Positions 57,855-64,000 of a stretch of DNA of 64,000 nt are shown here, one piece after another. Position numbers and translations under genes: made by a program. The notes under the pieces were generated by a model that saw only the letters and a program-made list of their open reading frames with translations, was not told where the DNA came from and did no database searches. Position 1 is the stretch's first letter. Every line of letters begins with the position of its first letter. Origin of the DNA: Lutimonas saemankumensis (lineage in GTDB: Bacteria > Bacteroidota > Bacteroidia > Flavobacteriales > Flavobacteriaceae); NCBI RefSeq assembly GCF_020171465.1, contig NZ_JAIUZR010000001.1, positions 186,001-250,000 of the forward strand. The letters run 5' to 3'.

Positions 57855-58005
57855 TCCAGGGGATTGAACTGATCAAAGGCTGAAAAGGAAATTTCAGTTA
57901 CTTGTCCTGAGCGATTGACGAGGGAAAAACGGAAAAATATATTCAGGGTTGAAGATATTTTGACCCTGTTTTTTTAAATAGAGAACAATAATTAAATAAT
58001 AGAAA
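57855..58005 (+). promoter_or_regulatory. Leader between rpsJ and rplC with competing stems and attenuator-like hairpin
   Basis: This gap contains a stem CTGAAA / TTTCAG (57880-57897) that competes with an alternative AACTGA / TCAGTT pairing (57867-57872 with 57894-57899). It ends in a terminator-like hairpin (57944-57968). The arrangement suggests regulated read-through into rplC-rplD and the rest of the S10 operon, as by an autogenous ribosomal protein. No clear promoter box for rplC is visible after the hairpin. Confidence 0.5.
57944..57975 (+). terminator. Terminator-like hairpin before rplC
   Basis: CAGGGT pairs with ACCCTG (57944-57949 with 57963-57968), extended inwards by wobble and A-T pairs, and is followed by seven T. 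It lies 31 bases before the rplC start. Confidence 0.75.
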
Positions 58006-58620
58006 ATGTCTGGGTTAATAGGAAAAAAAATAGGAATGACCAGTATTTATGATGAGAATGGAAAGAATATTCCATGTACCGTTATTCAAGCTGGTCCTTG
58101 TGTGGTTACCCAAGTCAGAACCAAAGAGGTTGACGGGTACGAAGCCTTGCAACTTGGTTTCGATGACAAAGCAGAAAAGCAGTCTAACAAGGCGCTTAAC
58201 GGGCACTTTAAAAAAGCCGGTTCATCTGCTAAAAGACGTGTCGTTGAATTCCAGGGATTTGAGCAAGATTTTAAATTAGGTGATGAAATTTCAGTAGATC
58301 ACTTTGAAGAAGGGGAATTCGTAGATGTATCAGGTACGTCTAAAGGAAAAGGTTTTCAGGGAGTTGTAAAACGTCATGGTTTTGCGGGATCTGAAAGAAC
58401 TCACGGACAGCAAAGTATGAACAGGGCTCCTGGTTCTGTTGGTGCGGCGTCTTATCCGGCTCGTATTTTTAAAGGCATGAGAATGGCCGGTAGAATGGGT
58501 GGAGAAAAAGTGAAGGTTCAAAACCTTAGAGTTTTAAAAGTGGTAAAGGACAAAAATCTTTTAGTAGTAAAAGGTGCTGTTCCTGGTCATAAAAATTCAT
58601 ATGTAATTATTCAGAAATAA
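58006..58620 (+). CDS. rplC: 50S ribosomal protein L3
   Basis: A 204-residue protein. The N-terminus [17 protein letters not shown] and the long loop [19 protein letters not shown], which reaches towards the peptidyl-transferase centre, are standard. It is the first gene after the attenuator-like leader, and its stop overlaps the rplD start by one base. Confidence 0.98.
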   Translation: MSGLIGKKIGMTSIYDENGKNIPCTVIQAGPCVVTQVRTKEVDGYEALQLGFDDKAEKQSNKALNGHFKKAGSSAKRRVVEFQGFEQDFKLGDEISVDHFEEGEFVDVSGTSKGKGFQGVVKRHGFAGSERTHGQQSMNRAPGSVGAASYPARIFKGMRMAGRMGGEKVKVQNLRVLKVVKDKNLLVVKGAVPGHKNSYVIIQK

Positions 58621-59249
58621 TGAAAGTAGCTGTAATAGATATCAACGGGAAAAAAACCGGAAGAAGTGTTGAGCTTTCGAAAGCTGTTTTTGGTATTGAA
58701 CCAAATGACCACGCTATTTATCTGGATGTGAAACAACATTTGGCTAACAAACGTCAAGGTACTCACAAAGCTAAAGAAAGAGCTGAAATCGTGGGTAGTA
58801 CACGTAAGATCAAAAAACAAAAAGGTACAGGTACTGCAAGGGCAGGAAGTATAAAGTCTCCTATTTTCAGAGGCGGAGGTAGAGCTTTTGGTCCAAGACC
58901 GAGAAATTACTCTTTCAAATTGAACAAGGGTCTTAAGAAACTGGCTCGTCAGTCAGCGCTTTCGATCAAGGCAAAAGAGGAGAATATTCTAGTCATAGAG
59001 AAGTTTGATTTTGACACTCCAAAGACTAAAAACTTTACTAATATTTTGAAAGCCTTGGAGTTGGAAAACAAAAAATCTTTGTTTGTGTTGGATGGGTCAA
59101 ATAATAATGTATATTTGTCATCACGAAATTTGAAGAGAGCTAATGTCATAAACGGCTCAGAATTAAACACTTACAAAGTTCTTAATGCGAACAAAGTTGT
59201 TATTTCTGAATCGTGTTTGGAGGAAATTGAATCTAATTTTAGCAAATAA
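58620..59249 (+). CDS. rplD: 50S ribosomal protein L4
   Basis: A 209-residue protein with the loop GSTRKIKKQKGTGTARAGS that lines the exit tunnel. In E. coli L4 also regulates the S10 operon by attenuation, which makes it a candidate regulator of the leader before rplC. The ATG shares its first base with the rplC stop. Confidence 0.98.
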   Translation: MKVAVIDINGKKTGRSVELSKAVFGIEPNDHAIYLDVKQHLANKRQGTHKAKERAEIVGSTRKIKKQKGTGTARAGSIKSPIFRGGGRAFGPRPRNYSFKLNKGLKKLARQSALSIKAKEENILVIEKFDFDTPKTKNFTNILKALELENKKSLFVLDGSNNNVYLSSRNLKRANVINGSELNTYKVLNANKVVISESCLEEIESNFSK

Positions 59250-59254
59250 GGGTC

Positions 59255-59545
59255 ATGAGTATATTGATAAAACCTATTATTACGGAAAAAGCAACGGACC
59301 AGAGTGAGTTGAGTAACTGCTTTAGTTTTGTTGTGAAAAAAGAAGCTAATAAGATAGAAGTTAAAGAAGCTGTAGAATCCGCTTATGGCGTGACTGTTAA
59401 GGGCGTTAGAACTATGAACTATCCGGTAAAGCGTACCACCAAGTATACCAAGAAAGGACTGGTTGCGAGTGTTAAAGGCGCTTACAAGAAAGCCGTTGTT
59501 CAGTTGGCTGAAGGAGAGAACATTGATTTTTATAGCAATATCTAA
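59255..59545 (+). CDS. rplW: 50S ribosomal protein L23
   Basis: A 96-residue protein at the tunnel exit (MSILIKPIITEKATDQSE; then EVKEAVESAYGVTVKGVRTM). It serves as a docking site for trigger factor and SRP in bacteria. It is 5 bp after rplD and 9 bp before rplB. Confidence 0.97.
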   Translation: MSILIKPIITEKATDQSELSNCFSFVVKKEANKIEVKEAVESAYGVTVKGVRTMNYPVKRTTKYTKKGLVASVKGAYKKAVVQLAEGENIDFYSNI

Positions 59546-59554
59546 GAAAATAAG

Positions 59555-60379
59555 ATGGCATTAAGAAAATTAAAACCGATTACTCCAGGACAACGATTTA
59601 AAGTTGTTACGGATTTTGATGTTGTAACGACTGATAAACCCGAAAAAAGTCTTTTGGCTCCGATCAAAAGAACAGGAGGAAGAAACAGTGAAGGAAAAAT
59701 GACTATGCGCTTTTTAGGTGGTGGTCATAAAAGAAGATACCGTGTTATTGATTTCAAAAGAAATAAAGATGGTGTTCCTGCTACTGTAAAGACAATAGAA
59801 TACGATCCAAACAGGTCAGCATACATTGCTTTGCTGAACTATGCAGACGGAGAAAAGAGATATATCATCGCCCAAAATGGATTAAAAGTGGGTCAGGAAG
59901 TAATTTCTGGCGAAAAGGTGGCTCCGGAAATTGGAAACACAATGCTTTTGAGCAATATTCCATTGGGTACGGTGATTTCTTGTATTGAATTGCGTCCTGG
60001 ACAGGGAGCTGTTATTGCAAGAAGCGCAGGTACTTTTGCTCAGTTAATGGCGAGAGAAGGAAAATACGCGACAATCAAATTGCCTTCAGGTGAGATCAGA
60101 ATGATCTTACTTACGTGTAAGGCAACCATTGGTGTTGTTTCAAATTCAGATCATCAGTTGACTGTATCAGGTAAAGCTGGTAGAAGCAGATGGTTAGGAA
60201 GACGTCCAAGAACACGTCCTGTTGCAATGAACCCTGTTGACCATCCGATGGGTGGTGGTGAAGGTAGAGCTTCAGGTGGACACCCAAGATCTAAGAACGG
60301 TATTCCTGCAAAAGGTTATAAGACCCGTTCCAAGACTAAAGCGAGCAATAAGCAAATCGTTGAACGTAGAAAAAAATAA
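59555..60379 (+). CDS. rplB: 50S ribosomal protein L2
   Basis: A 274-residue protein needed for subunit joining and peptidyl transfer. The conserved [19 protein letters not shown] is near residue 57 and the C-terminal [16 protein letters not shown] carries the essential His. Length and motifs are standard. Confidence 0.98.
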   Translation: MALRKLKPITPGQRFKVVTDFDVVTTDKPEKSLLAPIKRTGGRNSEGKMTMRFLGGGHKRRYRVIDFKRNKDGVPATVKTIEYDPNRSAYIALLNYADGEKRYIIAQNGLKVGQEVISGEKVAPEIGNTMLLSNIPLGTVISCIELRPGQGAVIARSAGTFAQLMAREGKYATIKLPSGEIRMILLTCKATIGVVSNSDHQLTVSGKAGRSRWLGRRPRTRPVAMNPVDHPMGGGEGRASGGHPRSKNGIPAKGYKTRSKTKASNKQIVERRKK

Positions 60380-60392
60380 TTAGTTAGAAAGT

Positions 60393-60671
60393 ATGGCACG
60401 TTCGTTAAAAAAAGGACCTTATGTTTTTCACGCTTTAGAAAAGAAAGTGCAGAAGAATATAGACTCAGGAAAGAAATCAGTAATCAAAACCTGGTCAAGA
60501 GCATCTATGATAACTCCTGATTTTGTGGGACAGACAATCGGTGTTCACAATGGCCGTCAGTTTGTACCGGTTTATATTACTGAAAATATGGTAGGTCATA
60601 AATTAGGTGAATTTTCTCCAACACGTTCATTCCGTGGGCATGCAGGAGCGAAAAATAAAGGTAAAAAATAG
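60393..60671 (+). CDS. rpsS: 30S ribosomal protein S19
   Basis: A 92-residue protein of the small-subunit head ([19 protein letters not shown], then [18 protein letters not shown]). It follows rplB by 13 bp and precedes rplV by 6 bp. Confidence 0.98.
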   Translation: MARSLKKGPYVFHALEKKVQKNIDSGKKSVIKTWSRASMITPDFVGQTIGVHNGRQFVPVYITENMVGHKLGEFSPTRSFRGHAGAKNKGKK

Positions 60672-60677
60672 TAGGTT

Positions 60678-61082
60678 ATGGGAGTTCGAAAAAAATTAAG
60701 AGCAAATCAACTGAAAGAAGCACGTAAGAACACATACGTTGCTAAACTTAATGGTTGTCCTACATCTCCAAGAAAGATGCGTTTAGTAGCTGATTTGATC
60801 AGAGGTGTTGAAGTTGAAAAAGCACTTCAGATCTTGAAATTCAATCCGAAAGAGGCTTCAGTAAATCTTGAAAAGTTAATGTTGTCGGCAATTGCTAACT
60901 GGCAGGCTAAAAACGAAGATGAAAGCATTGAAGATGCAGGACTTTTTGTTAAAGAAATTTATGTTGACAGCGCGACTATGTTGAAAAGACTGCGTACTGC
61001 ACCTCAGGGTAGAGCGCATAGGATCAGAAAACGTTCAAACCACGTAACAATGGTTTTGGGAACTAATAATTTAAGCAATTAA
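60678..61082 (+). CDS. rplV: 50S ribosomal protein L22
   Basis: A 134-residue protein. [20 protein letters not shown] at the start and the tunnel hairpin [20 protein letters not shown], site of macrolide-resistance changes in other species, are intact. Confidence 0.98.
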   Translation: MGVRKKLRANQLKEARKNTYVAKLNGCPTSPRKMRLVADLIRGVEVEKALQILKFNPKEASVNLEKLMLSAIANWQAKNEDESIEDAGLFVKEIYVDSATMLKRLRTAPQGRAHRIRKRSNHVTMVLGTNNLSN

Positions 61083-61089
61083 TTTAAGC

Positions 61090-61803
61090 ATGGGACAAAA
61101 GACAAATCCAATAGGAAATCGATTAGGAATCATCAGAGGATGGGAATCTAACTGGTACGGTGGAAATGACTACGGAGATAAAATTGCTGAGGACAGCAAG
61201 ATCCGTAAATATATCCATGCTAGATTATATAAAGCAAGTGTTTCACGTGTGATTATAGAGCGTACACTTAAACTTGTAACCGTTACTATCACTACTGCCA
61301 GACCAGGTATCATTATCGGAAAAGGCGGCCAGGAGGTAGACAAGTTGAAAGAAGAGCTTAAGAAAATCACAGGTAAGGAAGTGCAGATTAATATCTTCGA
61401 GATCAAACGTCCGGAACTTGACGCAAAATTAGTAGCAGCAAGTATTGCTCGTCAGATTGAGAACAGAATCTCATACAGGAGAGCAATCAAAATGGCTATC
61501 GCTGCAACGATGCGTATGAACGCAGAAGGTATTAAAGTACAGATTTCAGGTCGTTTGAACGGTGCTGAAATGGCTAGATCTGAGTCTTATAAAGAAGGAA
61601 GAATTCCTCTTTCTACTTTTAGAGCAGATATAGATTATGCCTTGGAAGAAGCGAGTACCACTTATGGTAAAATAGGTGTGAAAGTTTGGATTATGAAAGG
61701 TGAGGTTTATGGTAAGAGAGAATTATCTCCGTTAGTTGGTCTTTCTAAGAAAGGTAAACAAGGTGGCGGTAAAGGTCCAGGAAGGAATAAATCTCGTAGA
61801 TAA
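61090..61803 (+). CDS. rpsC: 30S ribosomal protein S3
   Basis: A 237-residue protein with a KH domain ([20 protein letters not shown]) and a C-terminal domain at the mRNA entry site ([19 protein letters not shown]). It ends in a Gly/Lys/Arg-rich tail. It follows rplV by 7 bp. Confidence 0.98.
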   Translation: MGQKTNPIGNRLGIIRGWESNWYGGNDYGDKIAEDSKIRKYIHARLYKASVSRVIIERTLKLVTVTITTARPGIIIGKGGQEVDKLKEELKKITGKEVQINIFEIKRPELDAKLVAASIARQIENRISYRRAIKMAIAATMRMNAEGIKVQISGRLNGAEMARSESYKEGRIPLSTFRADIDYALEEASTTYGKIGVKVWIMKGEVYGKRELSPLVGLSKKGKQGGGKGPGRNKSRR

Positions 61804-61822
61804 ATTTTTTAAGACGTAGAAA

Positions 61823-62251
61823 ATGTTACAACCAAAAAGAGTAAAATATCGTAAGGTACAGAAAGCCAAGGGGAACATGAAGGGTAACTCCCAGAGAGGC
61901 CACCAGCTTTCAAATGGTATGTTCGGTATTAAGTCATTAGACCAGGATTTAATTACCTCACGTCAGATCGAGGCGGCAAGGGTTGCTGCAACGAGATACA
62001 TGAAAAGACAAGGTAGTTTATGGATTAAAATTTTTCCGGACAAGCCTATTACTAAAAAGCCTTTAGAGGTTCGTATGGGTAAAGGTAAAGGAGCCCCAGA
62101 ATATTTTGTGGCAGTTGTAAAACCCGGAAGAATTATGTTTGAAGTTGGAGGAGTACCCATTGAAGTAGCCAGAGAAGCATTGCGTCTTGCTGCTCAGAAG
62201 TTACCCGTAAGAACAAAATTTGTGGTTGCAAGAGATTTTGACAACGCTTAA
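61823..62251 (+). CDS. rplP: 50S ribosomal protein L16
   Basis: A 142-residue protein near the A site. [18 protein letters not shown] and the central [20 protein letters not shown] motif, with an Arg hydroxylation site known in E. coli, are present. A 59-bp gap to rpmC contains nothing notable. Confidence 0.98.
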   Translation: MLQPKRVKYRKVQKAKGNMKGNSQRGHQLSNGMFGIKSLDQDLITSRQIEAARVAATRYMKRQGSLWIKIFPDKPITKKPLEVRMGKGKGAPEYFVAVVKPGRIMFEVGGVPIEVAREALRLAAQKLPVRTKFVVARDFDNA

Positions 62252-62310
62252 TTTTTAAGATATGTGAGCCGATTAATGGTGAGCATAGCATTAAATTTAA
62301 CAAAGAAAAC

Positions 62311-62502
62311 ATGAAACAATCAGAAATTAAAGAATTATCAGTAGAAGAGCTACAGGAAAAGTTAGCTATTTTCAAAAAGAACTATACTGATCTGAAACTT
62401 GCGCATGCTATTTCTCCATTGGAATCTCCGTTACAATTAAGAAACTTGAGGAGAACGGTTGCAAGAATCGCCACAGAATTAACTAATAGAGAATTACAAT
62501 AA
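62311..62502 (+). CDS. rpmC: 50S ribosomal protein L29
   Basis: A 63-residue, two-helix protein (MKQSEIKELSVEELQEKL and then LRRTVARIATEL). It is located at the tunnel exit and lies between rplP and rpsQ as in most bacteria. Confidence 0.97.
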   Translation: MKQSEIKELSVEELQEKLAIFKKNYTDLKLAHAISPLESPLQLRNLRRTVARIATELTNRELQ

Positions 62503-62521
62503 TTGTAATTGATTTGAAGAG

Positions 62522-62779
62522 ATGGAAAAAAGAAATCTTAGAAAAGAAAGAATAGGAGTAGTTTCAAGTAATAAAATGGAGAAATCCATTGTAGTATCTG
62601 AAGTGAAACGAGTAAAGCATCCAATGTATGGTAAGTTCGTATTGAACACCAAAAAGTATGTGGCACATGATGAGAACAACGATTGTAATGAAGGTGATAC
62701 AGTGAGAATCATGGAAACGCGTCCTTTGAGCAAGTCAAAACGTTGGAGATTAGTAGAAATCTTAGAAAGAGCTAAATAA
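62522..62779 (+). CDS. rpsQ: 30S ribosomal protein S17
   Basis: An 85-residue OB-fold protein with [19 protein letters not shown] at the start and [18 protein letters not shown] at the end. It precedes rplN by 2 bp. Confidence 0.97.
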   Translation: MEKRNLRKERIGVVSSNKMEKSIVVSEVKRVKHPMYGKFVLNTKKYVAHDENNDCNEGDTVRIMETRPLSKSKRWRLVEILERAK

Positions 62780-62781
62780 TT

Positions 62782-63153
62782 ATGTTACAGCAAGAATCAA
62801 GATTAACGGTAGCGGACAATACAGGAGCAAAAGAGGCTTTGGTGATCCGTGTGCTTGGCGGAACGAAAAAACGTTACGCTTCAGTAGGAGATAAAATTGT
62901 GGTTTCAGTGAAGCAGGCTACTCCAAATGGAACAGCCAAAAAAGGCCAGGTTTCGAAGGCAGTTGTGATCAGAACCAAAAAGGAAGTTAGACGTAAGGAT
63001 GGATCTTATATCCGTTTTGATGATAATGCATGTGTGTTATTAGATTCAACTTCTGGTGAAATGAGAGGAACTCGTGTATTTGGTCCTGTAGCAAGAGAGC
63101 TTCGTGAAAAGCAATTCATGAAAATTGTATCATTGGCACCTGAAGTGCTTTAA
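62782..63153 (+). CDS. rplN: 50S ribosomal protein L14
   Basis: A 123-residue protein ([20 protein letters not shown]; then [20 protein letters not shown]). It forms a bridge to 16S rRNA. Full length and standard. Confidence 0.98.
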   Translation: MLQQESRLTVADNTGAKEALVIRVLGGTKKRYASVGDKIVVSVKQATPNGTAKKGQVSKAVVIRTKKEVRRKDGSYIRFDDNACVLLDSTSGEMRGTRVFGPVARELREKQFMKIVSLAPEVL

Positions 63154-63164
63154 TTTGTAGAAAG

Positions 63165-63473
63165 ATGACAAAGCTAAAAATTAAAACAGGAGATACCGTA
63201 AGGGTAATGGCCGGTGACCATAAAGGTGAAGAAGGTAAAGTGATCAAAGTTCTTAGAGATAAGAACAGAGCGATCGTTGAAGGTGTGAATATGATTTCAA
63301 AACACACGAAACCGAGTGCTGAGAATCCACAAGGAGGTATTGTAAAAAAGGAGGCTTCTTTACACCTTTCAAACTTAATGTTGGTTGAAAACGGCGAAAC
63401 GACCAGAGTTGGTTTCCGAATGGAAGGTGATAAAAAAGTTAGGTTTTCAAAAAAATCTAAAGAAGTATTATAG
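63165..63473 (+). CDS. rplX: 50S ribosomal protein L24
   Basis: A 102-residue protein with a KOW motif ([19 protein letters not shown]). It starts assembly of the large subunit. It is 11 bp after rplN and 2 bp before rplE. Confidence 0.97.
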   Translation: MTKLKIKTGDTVRVMAGDHKGEEGKVIKVLRDKNRAIVEGVNMISKHTKPSAENPQGGIVKKEASLHLSNLMLVENGETTRVGFRMEGDKKVRFSKKSKEVL

Positions 63474-63475
63474 TT

Positions 63476-64000
63476 ATGGAAAATATGCCAAGACTTAAAA
63501 AAGATTACAACGACAGAATTATTTCTGCTTTAACCGAAGAATTTGGTTACAAAAATGTAATGCAGGTTCCAAAATTGGAGAAGATAGTAATTAGCAAGGG
63601 CGTTGGTGCTGCAATCGCAGATAAAAAGTTGATCGAATATGCTGTTGATGAGTTAACTCAGATCACTGGACAGAAAGCTGTTTCGACAATTTCAAAGAAG
63701 GATATCGCAACATTTAAATTGCGTAAGGGTATGCCAATTGGTGCAAAAGTAACTTTACGTAAGAACAAGATGTACGAATTTTTAGACAGACTAGTTACTG
63801 CCTCTTTACCTCGGGTAAGAGATTTTAAAGGCGTAAAGGCTAACGGTTTTGACGGAAGAGGAAATTATAATTTGGGTATTACGGAACAAATTATCTTTCC
63901 TGAGATCAATATTGATAAAGTTAACAAGATTAGTGGTATGGACATCACCTTTGTTACTTCAGCCAATACGGATAAAGAAGCAAAATCACTTTTACACGAA
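63476..64000 (+). CDS. rplE: 50S ribosomal protein L5, 3' end beyond the window
   Basis: The first 175 codons of L5 from ATG 63476. Visible motifs are [32 protein letters not shown] and [18 protein letters not shown]. Only the last few residues are missing at the edge of the window. L5 binds 5S rRNA and contacts the P-site tRNA. An in-frame ATG at 63485 is an alternative start. Confidence 0.97.
   Translation, partial: MENMPRLKKDYNDRIISALTEEFGYKNVMQVPKLEKIVISKGVGAAIADKKLIEYAVDELTQITGQKAVSTISKKDIATFKLRKGMPIGAKVTLRKNKMYEFLDRLVTASLPRVRDFKGVKANGFDGRGNYNLGITEQIIFPEINIDKVNKISGMDITFVTSANTDKEAKSLLHE

Overview
The window reads as a chromosomal segment of a marine-type member of the Bacteroidota, most likely the family Flavobacteriaceae. 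The evidence is a SusC/SusD pair, Rho with a long disordered insertion, a BT_3928-type DoxX protein, DUF4293, DUF1599, DUF5723 and DUF1684 proteins, several recognisable TTG-N19..21-TAnnTTTG promoters, AT-rich intergenic DNA, and an rpsL-rpsG-fusA-rpsJ-S10 ribosomal cluster without tuf. Genus cannot be decided from the sequence alone. The window opens inside dnaE and closes inside rplE.

Layout: 1-9.4 kb is housekeeping and metabolism (dnaE end, Rieske oxygenase, DDAH-like hydrolase, Mpl-type Mur ligase, era, NhaC antiporter, serine hydrolase, initiator tRNA and a nearby tRNA 3'-end remnant). 9.5-11.9 kb holds rho and a DUF4293 protein. 11.9-16.4 kb is the most unusual part: a 1.1-kb non-coding tandem array of six related hairpin units, then a small secreted protein, a NarL/LuxR response regulator and a TPR-type histidine kinase. 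The array and the secreted-protein gene are preceded by promoters of matching architecture that share the upstream box GGTTTTCAGGTA at exactly the same distance. 16.4-29.3 kb carries truA, an ABC exporter, a LOG-folP-lipoprotein-cdaA operon, a DUF1599-BT_3928-crcB operon, an MFS transporter, a methyltransferase and a CocE-type hydrolase. 29.3-36.6 kb has a fused acyl-CoA mutase of the IcmF type, the TrkH/TrkA potassium system and radC. 36.6-41.5 kb is a surface-glycan cluster (deacetylase, FemAB/GNAT-like, glycosyltransferase, flippase). 41.5-54.2 kb has a YjjG nucleotidase, DUF5723, rarA, rhomboid, rlmB, a SusCD pair and a TamA/BamA-like protein. 54.4-64 kb is the str/S10 ribosomal operon.

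How genes may work together: the two-component system, the secreted protein and the hairpin array look like one regulatory locus. A speculative reading is a signal-controlled array of purine-rich, GGA-containing structured RNAs, comparable in logic (not in demonstrated homology) to GacA-controlled Csr/Rsm RNAs. CdaA (c-di-AMP) and TrkAH (potassium) lie about 12 kb apart and belong to pathways that are linked in other bacteria. The SusCD pair has no adjacent hydrolases, so its substrate is unknown. A leader with competing hairpins and a terminator-like stem separates rpsJ from rplC.
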